Positions 1 through 7,041 are shown, numbered from the stretch's first letter. The stretch is DNA of 10,818 bases from JAICLL01 sp035252155 (GCA_035252155.1 DATFDL010000797.1:1-10818); one strand, 5' to 3'. The notes: generated by a model not told the origin, from the letters alone. Numbers and translations: made by a program.

Positions 1-434
1 CTGGAAAGCACCAGATAGCCGACCGGCACGCTGCCCGTATCGAACCGCATGACGAACGGCGACACGGTGCCCGGCGGCATGAAGGCCTGCGAGCGGTTCA
101 CGTAGTTGATCGTCTCGGCCATGGCCTGCGCCATGTCGGTACCGGGATGAAAGAACAGCTTCATCAGCGCCATGCCCTGCACGTTCTGACTTTCGACGTG
201 ATGAATGCCGCTGATGTAGAGAAAGTGGTATTCGTAGTAGTTGGTAATCAGCCCTTCCATCTGGGCCGGGTCCATGCCGCCATAGGGCTGCGAGACATAG
301 ATGACCGGCAAATCGAGACGCGGGAAAACATCGACGTCCATCTGCTTAATCGCCAGCGCGCAACCCAGGGTAATGCCGACGACCGCCACCATGACGGTAA
401 TCGGGCGTCGGAGGGCAAAGACAATCGGGTTCAT
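1..434 (-). CDS. RND efflux permease, N-terminal part (runs off left edge)
   Basis: This is the first 144 residues of an inner-membrane RND (AcrB/CusA superfamily) permease, which exports substrates from the periplasm or membrane using the proton gradient. The start reads MNPIVFALRRPITVMVAVVG, the usual short cytoplasmic helix followed by TM1 (about residues 10-30). A periplasmic porter segment follows with the family-typical stretches DVDVFPRLDLPVIYV and PYGGMDPAQMEG, then MPPGTVSPFVMRFD near the edge. The ATG at 434 was chosen because MNPIVFALRRP matches the normal RND start; its SD is weak. An overlapping frame with an ATG at 465 is a shadow. The gene lies on the same strand as the complete RND gene at 1179-4412 but is separated from it by an opposite-strand gene. 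The 230 bases at 435-664 must hold its promoter and that of the divergent gene; I could not pick convincing boxes. The substrate cannot be told from this part. Confidence 0.93.
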   Translation of the reverse strand, partial: MNPIVFALRRPITVMVAVVGITLGCALAIKQMDVDVFPRLDLPVIYVSQPYGGMDPAQMEGLITNYYEYHFLYISGIHHVESQNVQGMALMKLFFHPGTDMAQAMAETINYVNRSQAFMPPGTVSPFVMRFDTGSVPVGYLVLS

Positions 435-664
435 CAGCAGCTTTTCGCGTTGCGTGGCGGAACATAAGACGGGTGGCGGCCGTGCCGCAGTCGGCTGGCC
501 GCGGCAAGGTAAGGCCCGTTGGTATCAGGGTAACTCGCACTTGTCCACTGCGGTAGTAAAGCCTGCCTGGGAAAGGATTTTCGGGGGGTTTTCATGTTTT
601 TTGGCGTCGGCTTTGCGAATAATGGAGATAGAGATAGCCGGAGCACCGAGGGAGGACTTCAGCC

Positions 665-1096
665 ATGCGTACTTCGTGTTACCCGTTCATTTGCGCTGTC
701 GGTCTGCTGATGATGCCAGTCGGGTTTTTAGCCGCTCAGACCGATACGACGGATGGCAGTTACGGCGATGACGAGCTTCGGGACTTGAACGAGCGAATTC
801 ACGTCCTCGAAGCGCGTCAGGCCGAACGAATCGAGCGGGAGCTGGGGTCTTTGCGCGCCCAACTTCGAGACGCCAAGCGTCTCGAACAAAGCCGCTTGGG
901 ACAATCTCGGGGGGCGAAAAAAGACGAGCTTCCGTCCAAAAAGATGGCCGAACGCGCGGCGAACGGCCAATCGTGGCGATATCGGTATCATCAGGGGCGA
1001 TGGTGGTACTGGCGGCCGTCTAATTCTTGGGCGGCCTACGATCAAGAGCGCTGGGTTCCTTATCAGGCCAGGGCCGTTGGTCGATATTATCGTTAA
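665..1096 (+). CDS. Small secreted coiled-coil protein with W/Y-rich C-terminal motif
   Basis: This is a 143-residue protein of unknown function. Residues 1-24 form a signal peptide (short basic start, hydrophobic core CAVGLLMMPVGFLAA, likely cleavage before QTDTT). Residues about 36-78 are charged and heptad-like and should form a coiled coil. Residues about 104-133 carry an aromatic cluster with WRYRYHQGRWWYWRPSN followed by W/Y residues spaced to RWVPY. I associate such aromatic tails with small exported planctomycete proteins, but know of no assigned function. The start is supported by a GGAGG about nine bases upstream of the ATG. The gene is divergent from the RND gene at its left and converges on the RND gene at its right, with 82 bases between stop codons. 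An envelope or cell-surface role is inferred only from the signal peptide. Confidence 0.82.
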   Translation: MRTSCYPFICAVGLLMMPVGFLAAQTDTTDGSYGDDELRDLNERIHVLEARQAERIERELGSLRAQLRDAKRLEQSRLGQSRGAKKDELPSKKMAERAANGQSWRYRYHQGRWWYWRPSNSWAAYDQERWVPYQARAVGRYYR

Positions 1097-1147
1097 AAAG
1101 TATGGGAGATCGTCCCGCGGCCGTCAAACAGGGCAACGCCGACGGTT

Positions 1148-1178
1148 CCGATCGCCGCGCCCGTCAGCTCGCGATCGG
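1148..1178. terminator. Possible shared hairpin between convergent genes
   Basis: Perfect 8-bp inverted arms (1148-1155 and 1171-1178, ccgatcgc/gcgatcgg) with a 15-base loop lie immediately after the stop codon of the RND gene, in the 82-base gap between two convergent genes. There is no T-run on either side, so this is not a classical intrinsic terminator. It may be a transcript-end hairpin or chance in GC-rich DNA. Confidence 0.3.
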
Positions 1179-4100
1179 TCACGCAGCTTCGCGAACGCCG
1201 CCAAGCGGGGTATGCTCCGCGGGGGCGATCGTCGGGCGGACCACCAGCGAATAGAGCGCCGGTACCACAAACAAGGTAGTTACCAACCCGGCCAGCAACC
1301 CGCCGATTACCGCCCGACCCAACGGCGCATTGGCCTCGCTGCCGCGGGCGTAACCGATTGCCATCGGCAACAGCGCAAACAGCGTGGCCAGGGCCGTCAT
1401 CACCACCGGACGCACCCGGATCGCGGCCGCCTGGCAAATGGCCTCGGTGGGGCTCAAGTCTTCCTCGCGCCGCAGGTTCTCGGCGAAATCGGTCATCAAA
1501 ACCGTGTTCGAGACGACGATGCCGACCATGAAAATCACACCCAACATCGACTGTACGTTCAGGGCGGTGCCGGTGACGAACAAGATCAGCACCACCCCCA
1601 CCACGCCCAAAGGCACGGCAAATAAGATGACCAGCGGCAAAACATACGACTTGAACAACGCAACCATAAGGAAGTAGACAAACAGCGTTGCCAGCAACAG
1701 CCCGAAGCCCAAGTTGCGAAATGTCTCTTGCATGCGCGAGTATTCGCCGCTGAGCACAATCCGGCTGCCGGGGATGACAACGCCCGGCTGCTCGGGATCG
1801 AAGGGGAGCCACGCGCCGTCGGACTGAAGCACTCCAAAATCTTCCAAGACGGCCGCCACGTCGGTCGCGACGTGCCCCAGGTCGCGGCCCTCGACGCCCA
1901 TCGTCAAGTCGATGGTGGGCTGCAAGTTGGTGTGGGTCACTTCGGCCGCCACGCGTTGAGGATGAAGCTTGGCCAGATTGCGCAGCGGAATGGCTTGCCG
2001 CTGGGCGGGGCCGGTGATCGGCACGTCGAGCATCGTCTCCGCCGAACGAATCGCCTCTTCTTCATACTGCACACCCACGAAATACTGGTTCGAGCTGACC
2101 GGGTCGATCCAAAAATTCCGTTTGTTGAACTGAATGCTCGAATTCAGCGCGGCGACGACGTTGCGCATCACGTCGCCTTGGTTCAGCCCCAGATCGGCCG
2201 CTTTGTTGCGATCGACTTCGACCACGTACTGCGGATAGTTGAGCCGCTGCAGCGTGCGGCAATCGACCACGCCGGGCACGTCGAGCACGCGCTGCCCGAT
2301 CCGCTCGGCCACCGCATGGGCCTTTTGTTGATCCTTGGCCTCGATGCGAATATTGATGGGCGTCGCCTTGCCTTCGTTCATGGCGCCTCGAATCATGCCG
2401 CCGGCGTCGAAGGCAAACTCCAGGCCCTCGAGCCGCGCGTCGCGCGAGAAGTTTTCACGCAGCAGGGCGACGCACTCTTGCGCAGTGCGAACGCGGTCTT
2501 CTTTGAGCTGGACCTTGACCACGGCGTCCATCGGACCGGAGTTTGGAGTATAAGCCGCCGACCAGTCGGGCGTCACGCCGATCTCGCTGATGACGATCTC
2601 GACATCGTCGCCGATCTGAGCGTGAATGATGTCTTCGACTTCGGCGACTCGCGATTCGGTCCCCTGGTCGCCGTCGATCCGCGTGGCGGTGGGCGCTCGA
2701 ACATAAAGCTCGAACGCGCCGCCATCGACCTCCGGGAAGAACTCGCGGCGCAATTGCGTGCCGACGCCCCCCACCACTACGACCAGCAAGATGGTGGCGA
2801 CCGCCACGGTGAGGCCGCGGCGACGCATCACGCTTTGCAATCGCCGCAAGTACCAGGCGATGGCGAGCTCGGTGGCCGTTTTGCGCGGCGCCACCGTGGC
2901 AATCACCGGCTCTTGACCGGGGTGCATGCCGCTCCGCAGCCATGCTGCGCAGCGCACGGGAACCAACGACAGCGACAGCAGGTACGCGGCGATCATCGCA
3001 AACGCCACGGCCAGCGCCATCGGCTTAAAGAGGAACTGCCCCATGCCGGGCATCACCGCCAGCGGCGTCAGCACCAGCAACGTGCACAGCGACGCCACCA
3101 GCACCGGCAGCGCGACCTCGCGCGAGCCGATATAGGCCGCTTCCTTGGGCCGCGCGCCTTGGTGCAGGTGCCGATGCGTGTTTTCCAGGCATACGATCGC
3201 CACGTCGACCAGCGGGCCGATGGCCAGCGACAGCCCGGAAAGCGTCATCACGTTGATCGTGTTGCCTGTGTAGTACAGGCCCACAATCGCCGCCATCACC
3301 GCAATGGGAATGGTCATCAACGCGATGACCGTCATCCGCCACTCGCCCAAGAAGAGCAAAACCACCAGCGAGCAGAGCACCGCTCCCAAAATGCCCTCTT
3401 CGACCAGGCTTTTGATCGAATGGCGCACGTAGACCGATTGGTCCATGACCAGGTGCAGGTCGATGTTGGGGCGCGACAGCCGCGCCTGCATATCGGGCAG
3501 ATCTCGCTTCAGCGCATCGACCAGGCCCAGCGTGCTTGAGCCAAGCTGGCGGTAAACCGGAATATAGACCTGGCGGCGGCCTTGAACTCGGACCACGTTC
3601 GTTTGAATGTAGCTCGAGTCGGCGGGCCGGGCCACATCGCGCAGATAGACGGCGTTGCCATGCCGCGCCCAAAGCGGAATGTCGTTCATCTGTTCGACGA
3701 TCGCGTGCATCGAGTTGGAATCGATCGCATAGTCGATGTCGCCGAATTTGGCGTCGCCCGTCGGCAGAAAGATATTCTGGTCGTCCAACGCCTTCATCAC
3801 GTCGAGCGGAGAGAGGTTGCGGGCCTGCAGCTTGACGCGGTCGAGATAGATCATCACCGCGCGAATCTTACCGCCGTAGACCACCGGCGCCACGGCGCCG
3901 GGCACGGCCATCACCATGTTGCGCACTTCGTAACGCCCCACGTCGTAGAGGATCGACTCACTTTGCTCCCGGCTGTCGAGCGCGATCAGGCAGGCCGGCA
4001 CCGTGCTGGTCGGGTCGAACGGCAGGATGACGGGCGGCAGCGTGCCGGGCGGCAAGTTGGGGATGGCCGCCGACGCCAGCGAGTTGACCTGCGTCAGCGC

Positions 4101-4412
4101 GCCGTTCGGATCGACGTCTTCGCGGTAATAGTTGCGAATGATACTCGCCCCGACGATCGAACGCGACTCTTGCCGCGCCGTGCCGGCGGCCTGCCCGGTC
4201 CACCGCTCCATACGGTTGGTGATGTCCTTCTCGATGCTGCTGGCGGGCATCCCGCCATAAAAGGTGAGCACTTGCACCGCCGGGCTCTTGAAGACCGGCA
4301 GGATGTCGATGGGAATCATCGTCAGGCAGAGTCCGCCCAGAACGACGACGGTCAACATGACCACGGTCACTGCGTAAGGATTGCGCAGCGACGCTTGAAT
4401 CAGCCGGTTCAT
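1179..4412 (-). CDS. RND efflux permease, complete (HAE/HME-like)
   Basis: This 1077-residue inner-membrane transporter has the usual RND length and the duplicated 6+6 TM architecture. TM1 is about residues 11-33, followed by a periplasmic porter domain with YGGMPASSIEKDI and NLPPGTLPPVI, and TM2-6 at about 340-490. TM7 (about 533-551) leads into the second porter domain starting RREFFPEVDGGAFEL, and TM8-12 span about 900-1058. The TM4 motif reads GPLVDVAIVCLEN: D403 is kept, but the second Asp of the AcrB DD pair is Val404. The position matching AcrB Lys940 is Ser968 (GIVVSNTVL). RVRPVVMTA at 999-1007 is conserved. The energy-coupling residues therefore differ from AcrB. The substrate is not predictable. 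The start gives the standard MNRLIQASLRNPYAV N-terminus. A zinc-ribbon ORF ends 62 bases upstream and a GNAT gene precedes that, all on one strand. No adaptor or outer-membrane partner is in view. The frame is intact. Confidence 0.96.
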   Translation of the reverse strand: MNRLIQASLRNPYAVTVVMLTVVVLGGLCLTMIPIDILPVFKSPAVQVLTFYGGMPASSIEKDITNRMERWTGQAAGTARQESRSIVGASIIRNYYREDVDPNGALTQVNSLASAAIPNLPPGTLPPVILPFDPTSTVPACLIALDSREQSESILYDVGRYEVRNMVMAVPGAVAPVVYGGKIRAVMIYLDRVKLQARNLSPLDVMKALDDQNIFLPTGDAKFGDIDYAIDSNSMHAIVEQMNDIPLWARHGNAVYLRDVARPADSSYIQTNVVRVQGRRQVYIPVYRQLGSSTLGLVDALKRDLPDMQARLSRPNIDLHLVMDQSVYVRHSIKSLVEEGILGAVLCSLVVLLFLGEWRMTVIALMTIPIAVMAAIVGLYYTGNTINVMTLSGLSLAIGPLVDVAIVCLENTHRHLHQGARPKEAAYIGSREVALPVLVASLCTLLVLTPLAVMPGMGQFLFKPMALAVAFAMIAAYLLSLSLVPVRCAAWLRSGMHPGQEPVIATVAPRKTATELAIAWYLRRLQSVMRRRGLTVAVATILLVVVVGGVGTQLRREFFPEVDGGAFELYVRAPTATRIDGDQGTESRVAEVEDIIHAQIGDDVEIVISEIGVTPDWSAAYTPNSGPMDAVVKVQLKEDRVRTAQECVALLRENFSRDARLEGLEFAFDAGGMIRGAMNEGKATPINIRIEAKDQQKAHAVAERIGQRVLDVPGVVDCRTLQRLNYPQYVVEVDRNKAADLGLNQGDVMRNVVAALNSSIQFNKRNFWIDPVSSNQYFVGVQYEEEAIRSAETMLDVPITGPAQRQAIPLRNLAKLHPQRVAAEVTHTNLQPTIDLTMGVEGRDLGHVATDVAAVLEDFGVLQSDGAWLPFDPEQPGVVIPGSRIVLSGEYSRMQETFRNLGFGLLLATLFVYFLMVALFKSYVLPLVILFAVPLGVVGVVLILFVTGTALNVQSMLGVIFMVGIVVSNTVLMTDFAENLRREEDLSPTEAICQAAAIRVRPVVMTALATLFALLPMAIGYARGSEANAPLGRAVIGGLLAGLVTTLFVVPALYSLVVRPTIAPAEHTPLGGVREAA

Positions 4413-4474
4413 GGCTCACCCGCCGGGTGGCGCCTTGGCGCCGTTGAGGTAAACCGCTCGATGGCCCGCCACCG

Positions 4475-4627
4475 TCAACATAATCGACCCGCAGCCGCCG
4501 TGCAAAGCAATTTTTCAGAGATAACATGGTTTTTTTGGTCCGTGCCCGGCACGAGCACGCCACCGCAGGCCGAGCAGAACTTGCTGTCAGCGTTGTTTTC
4601 GGCGGAGCAGGCCGGGCAAGTTTTCAT
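4475..4627 (-). CDS. Short zinc-ribbon ORF (copy A), possibly a gene remnant
   Basis: This is a 50-residue ORF whose first 25 residues form a double CxxC zinc ribbon: MKTCPAC (Cys4, Cys7), then FCSACGG (Cys18, Cys21), spaced like the zinc-ribbon domains found at the start of many longer bacterial proteins. After residue 25 the sequence is unremarkable (VPGTDQKNHVISEK) and ends at a TGA. It could be a genuine tiny zinc-binding protein, or the surviving start of a longer gene. It starts 37 bases after the GNAT stop and ends 62 bases before the RND start. No clear SD is seen. The sequence TGACCC just before its ATG and the next stretch recur in copy B at 5870-5962. It can bind one zinc ion if folded; any function beyond that is unknown. 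Confidence 0.55.
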   Translation of the reverse strand: MKTCPACSAENNADSKFCSACGGVLVPGTDQKNHVISEKLLCTAAAGRLC

Positions 4628-4664
4628 GGGTCATCCGGCCTACCAGTGACTGCAGATAATTCTT

Positions 4665-5522
4665 TCAATAGGCGACCGATGGCAAAAACGCTCCGGCGGG
4701 CTCGTTGTACAGGCCGAAGCTCATGAGCGTCATCGGTTGCGTGACGCGCAGACCGCGCTGCAAGCACCAGCGGAATAACTCGGTATTACGAGTCGGCAAG
4801 AGGAAGCCGGCGCCGGCAAATGTCGGGGCCGCGCCGATGAGGGCTTGGAGCTCACGGTTGCTCTCGCCGACGGCGTGTCCAAAGAAACCGATGGTTGTGG
4901 CGTAGCCGGTAATTCGCCCGTCGTGCTCGACAACGGTGGCCGCACCTTGCCCGATCGCGTCGAGTAGCTCTCCACCGCGATCGTGGCCGTGGACTCGCCG
5001 GCAGACGCGGTTGCAGGCGTCAAGGTCGCCTGCGGCGGCCGGTCGGACGCCGTATCCGGCCATCACGTCGTTGAGGGCCGGCCCTTGGAGGCAGGCGAGT
5101 GGTTCGCGGACGTCATATCCGAGCTTGGCATACAGCGAGAGCGAGCGCACGTGATAGCCGGCCTGAACCAGTCTCACACCGGGGAAATTCTGCTGCGCGG
5201 CGCGATGCTGGACGTCCTCCATCAACTGTCGCCCGATCGCCTTGTTCTGCACACTAGGATCGACGGTAATCGGCCCGACACCGGCGATGCCGTTGCGTTC
5301 GTCGAGGAAATTGCTGCCGACCACCCTGCCGCCCAGCTCGGCCACGACGCCGTAGAAACCGGCGTGACCCAACATCCAACTCAGCAGTTCGACCGGCATG
5401 TCAGCCGACGGGAAGTCCGGCGTGAAATGATATGCCTCCGCGACCGTCTTGAACGCCTGAAAGCAGATCGCGCCGCACGCCTCCGCGTCCTCTAGTTTGC
5501 CGCGGCGAAATGTAAGGTTCAT
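4665..5522 (-). CDS. GNAT-family acetyltransferase with two tandem domains
   Basis: This 285-residue cytoplasmic protein probably transfers acetyl from acetyl-CoA to an unknown amine. The N-terminal GNAT domain (about 1-150) has the start FRRGKLEDAEAC, strand beta4 VGPITVDPSVQ, the pyrophosphate-binding loop QNKAIGRQL (92-100; Ala where the consensus has the first Gly), and the late motif SLSLYAKLGYDVR (127-139). The C-terminal part (about 155-285) resembles the second GNAT-like module seen in two-domain acetyltransferases (Acetyltransf_18-like), with GRITGYATTIGF and LPTRNTELFRWCLQRGL. The open frame extends to 5693, but the ATG at 5522 was chosen because it begins the domain directly; the extra 57 residues are low in similarity to anything and cross a strong hairpin. 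The SD is weak. It is the first gene of a possible transcript with the zinc-ribbon ORF and the RND permease, which may mean a role in resistance or detoxification, but that is inference. Confidence 0.88.
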   Translation of the reverse strand: MNLTFRRGKLEDAEACGAICFQAFKTVAEAYHFTPDFPSADMPVELLSWMLGHAGFYGVVAELGGRVVGSNFLDERNGIAGVGPITVDPSVQNKAIGRQLMEDVQHRAAQQNFPGVRLVQAGYHVRSLSLYAKLGYDVREPLACLQGPALNDVMAGYGVRPAAAGDLDACNRVCRRVHGHDRGGELLDAIGQGAATVVEHDGRITGYATTIGFFGHAVGESNRELQALIGAAPTFAGAGFLLPTRNTELFRWCLQRGLRVTQPMTLMSFGLYNEPAGAFLPSVAY

Positions 5523-5535
5523 AAGCTCGTCGGGA

Positions 5536-5630
5536 GAATAGGGGATCTTCCGCAGGATCTGTGGGTAGCTTTCGCCTTGGTTCGCAGCGCGAACCTGCGT
5601 TTTTCTGAGGGACGGCAGGGCAAATAAATG
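5536..5630 (+). repeat. Left arm of long degenerate inverted repeat (copy C)
   Basis: Read on the + strand, this stretch aligns with the minus strand of 5809-5900. The shared blocks are, in order: tccgcaggatctgtgggt at 5549-5566 against minus 5889-5872 (16 of 18 identical), cagcgc at 5585-5590, gcgttttt at 5597-5604, ggc at 5614-5616, and a perfect 13-mer gggcaaataaatg at 5618-5630. The last four blocks lie in a single register around a centre near 5719.5; the first is offset by one base. The arm lies directly in front of the GNAT start codon and contains no gene. Confidence 0.72.
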
Positions 5631-5641
5631 AGGTGTTGACT

Positions 5642-5702
5642 GGCGGGTAAAGAACCCTGGCCCGCGATGGCGGGCCAGAGCCAAGCGAGTCATTTACCCG
5701 CC
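5642..5702. repeat. Nested inverted repeat with GC-rich inner hairpin
   Basis: The outer arms are ggcgggtaaa (5642-5651) and tttacccgcc (5693-5702), a perfect 10 bp. Inside them is a perfect 9-bp stem with a four-base loop: ctggcccgc (5657-5665), gatg, gcgggccag (5670-5678). No T-run follows on either side. It is symmetric enough to act in RNA from either strand, as a transcript-end stop, a leader structure for the GNAT gene, or a small dispersed palindrome of the REP type. A smaller imperfect hairpin (gtcagg/cctgac, 5721-5748) follows. Confidence 0.75.
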
Positions 5703-5768
5703 CGGAACTGGCTATCCCTTGTCAGGTTGCTCGCCAGCAGAGCCTGACTCCGTTTCACCTATCCGCCG

Positions 5769-5798
5769 ATTATTCTACCACGACCAATTGATGTTCAA
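5769..5798 (-). promoter_or_regulatory. Candidate promoter for the GNAT transcript
   Basis: On the minus strand, TTGAAC (5798-5793) is followed 15 bases on by TAGAAT (5777-5772) or 18 bases on by AATAAT (5774-5769), the most AT-rich stretch in the gene-free region. It would transcribe leftward with a leader of about 240 bases crossing the nested hairpin before the GNAT start at 5522. The choice of -10 box is open. Confidence 0.4.
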
Positions 5799-5808
5799 AT
5801 CGCCGCGC

Positions 5809-5900
5809 CATTTATTTGCCCGGCCAATGCCTGAAAAAACGCATCCCGGCGCTGTTATGCGGCCCGGAATCACCCACAGATTCGGCGGAGGAGCCACTTC
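5809..5900 (-). repeat. Right arm of long degenerate inverted repeat (3' part of copy B)
   Basis: This is the partner of the arm at 5536-5630 in opposite orientation. It holds the perfect 13-mer catttatttgccc (5809-5821, + strand), gcc at 5823-5825, aaaaacgc at 5835-5842, gcgctg at 5849-5854 and acccacagat at 5872-5881. Its outer end overlaps the 3' part of the decayed zinc-ribbon ORF. The whole gene-free stretch 5523-5869 is made of the two arms, the nested hairpin and the promoter candidate; I found no ORF in it that looks real. Confidence 0.7.
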
Positions 5901-5956
5901 CAACCGCAAGAGGCGTCTTCAACGTTTTCGGCGCAGCAGGCGGGGCAGGTTTTCAT
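5870..5956 (-). pseudogene. Decayed zinc-ribbon start (copy B)
   Basis: This 28-residue ORF begins MKTCPACCAENVEDASCG, clearly the same start as copy A at 4627 (MKTCPACSAENN). The first CxxC (Cys4, Cys7) is intact, but the second is broken: only one Cys (Cys17) and no CxxC partner remain, and the frame runs into WKWLLRRICG and a TGA. This points to small deletions in a former zinc-ribbon gene. The ATG comes three bases after the TGA of the membrane-protein gene (TGA CCC ATG), so it could still be translated by re-initiation. The bases TGACCCATGAAAAC are identical in copies A and B. Confidence 0.6.
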
Positions 5957-5959
5957 GGG

Positions 5960-6511
5960 TCACTCCAAGGACGAACGTTGCTTCACTCTTGCAACCGCAT
6001 GGAACGCCCAGGCGACAAAGATCGAAAGGGAGCCGCCGAGGTAGGAGGCGTTGTGCATGTAGCCGACGCAGAGGTAACGCCGCAGGTGAATCAGCCCGTC
6101 GGGGATGAACCAGCCGCGATAGTCGGCCAGATCGATGTGGGCCGTTTGAAAGTAACCATAGAGCAAACCGCACAGACCAAATAAAAGCGTAAAGACGACG
6201 GCCACGAGCATCGACCCCAGCAAAACGCGAAGCATCCGGCGAGCGCCGCGATGAATGAAGCCCGCTAAACCCACGAACATGCCGACGGGGACGCCCATCC
6301 ACCACGTGGCAAGAAAGCCGACCATCGCCGCGCGAACGCGATTGGGAAGCGGCGTATCGACTAAATCGAACTGCCGGAATTTGAACCGCGTGAAGTACTC
6401 GCTCGACACGGCATAACTGATCTGATCGTGCGCCATGCCATAAACGCCCGAGACAATCACCGCCAACACGACAAACAGAGCATAAACAGCAAATTTTTTC
6501 GCGACGTTCAT
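5960..6511 (-). CDS. Small four-helix membrane protein, function unknown
   Basis: This is a 183-residue integral membrane protein that I cannot place in a named family. Hydrophobic segments are at about 8-26 (VYALFVVLAVIVSGVYG), 62-85, 95-119 and 154-172. Between TM1 and TM2 lies a polar stretch with MAHDQISYAVSSEYFTRFKFRQF (about 26-48), probably extracytoplasmic, which looks like the conserved core of a family rather than random sequence. Between TM3 and TM4 is a His/Tyr/Cys-rich loop (about 120-150). The start is the only ATG that leaves the first helix complete; the SD is weak. Its TGA sits three bases from the ATG of the decayed zinc-ribbon ORF. The DUF2200 gene upstream ends 95 bases away on the same strand. 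Confidence 0.75.
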   Translation of the reverse strand: MNVAKKFAVYALFVVLAVIVSGVYGMAHDQISYAVSSEYFTRFKFRQFDLVDTPLPNRVRAAMVGFLATWWMGVPVGMFVGLAGFIHRGARRMLRVLLGSMLVAVVFTLLFGLCGLLYGYFQTAHIDLADYRGWFIPDGLIHLRRYLCVGYMHNASYLGGSLSIFVAWAFHAVARVKQRSSLE

Positions 6512-6606
6512 GGCGCGTACGGATTACATGGTGGGCGAGGGCCTGGTCCGAGCTTCCCATGAGGTGTCACCGCCCAGCTCTTTCAAGGAAGCGGACTTGC
6601 CAACCG

Positions 6607-6975
6607 CTATTTGCGCAGAATTTTTTCCATGGCTTTGCCCTTGGCGAGCTCGTCGATGAGCTTGTCCAAATAGCGGATTTTCCGCATGGTTTCGTCCTCG
6701 ATTTCTTCCACCCGAACGCCGCAGACCACGCCTTGAATCAAGCTCGCGTTCGGCTGGAAGCGCGGCGCCTTGGCAAAGAACGTCTCAATGTCAATTTCCG
6801 CGTCGATTGCTTTATGAAGGCTTTTCGCCGTATGCCCGGTGAGCCAGAGGATGATCTCATCCACTTCCGCCTTCGTCCGACCTTTACTCTCCGCTTTCTT
6901 TACGTACATCGGATAGACGCGCGCAAAGCTCATGGCGTAGATGCGCGGTTTGGCTTTTGTCGGCTTCTTGGTCAT
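6607..6975 (-). CDS. DUF2200 family protein
   Basis: This 122-residue soluble protein matches the DUF2200 family along its length. The characteristic pieces are RIYAMSFARVYPMYVKKAE, KGRTKAEVDEIILWLTGH, the FETFFA-like IETFFAKAP, LIQGVVCGVRVEEIED, and the C-terminal IRYLDKLIDELAKGKAMEK ending ILRK. The family's biochemical role is not known to me. The start at 6975 gives MTKKPTKAKPRIYAMSF and about the family length. An ATG at 6990 (five residues longer) is possible. One at 7041 is unlikely, because it overlaps the -35 box of the best promoter candidate. No strong SD is seen. It is probably transcribed alone. Confidence 0.9.
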   Translation of the reverse strand: MTKKPTKAKPRIYAMSFARVYPMYVKKAESKGRTKAEVDEIILWLTGHTAKSLHKAIDAEIDIETFFAKAPRFQPNASLIQGVVCGVRVEEIEDETMRKIRYLDKLIDELAKGKAMEKILRK

Positions 6976-7012
6976 GGTTGGCACGTCCATTTCGTCGTTC
7001 ACGGGCGCCGAA

Positions 7013-7041
7013 ATTCTGCCACGCCTCGCCGCATCTGCCAA
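7013..7041 (-). promoter_or_regulatory. Candidate promoter of the DUF2200 gene
   Basis: On the minus strand, TTGGCA (7041-7036, 5 of 6 to consensus) is followed after 17 bases by CAGAAT (7018-7013, 4 of 6). Transcription would begin near 7005, leaving a short leader before the ATG at 6975 or 6990. This argues against the longer open frame starting at 7041. Confidence 0.45.

Noticed and set aside
1728..3539. Open frame of 603 codons on the + strand
   Set aside because: It lies wholly antisense to the intact RND permease; its His/Arg/Gln-rich product with no recognisable domain is typical of the mirror frame of a GC-rich gene.
3582..4649. Open frame of 355 codons on the + strand
   Set aside because: It is antisense to the RND start and to zinc-ribbon copy A, has biased Arg/His composition and shows no motif.
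5523..5693. Upstream extension of the GNAT gene to an ATG at 5693
   Set aside because: The extra 57 residues look non-coding, are encoded by the inverted repeat and hairpin region, and precede a well-formed domain start at 5522.
5597..5842. Integron attC site or CRISPR repeat in the inverted-repeat region
   Set aside because: There are no regularly spaced repeats and no clear attC core sites; the arms match each other only as one long, patchy inverted duplication.
6976..7041. Longer DUF2200 protein starting at 7041
   Set aside because: It would begin in the -35 box of the best promoter candidate, and the additional residues are unlike the family N-terminus.
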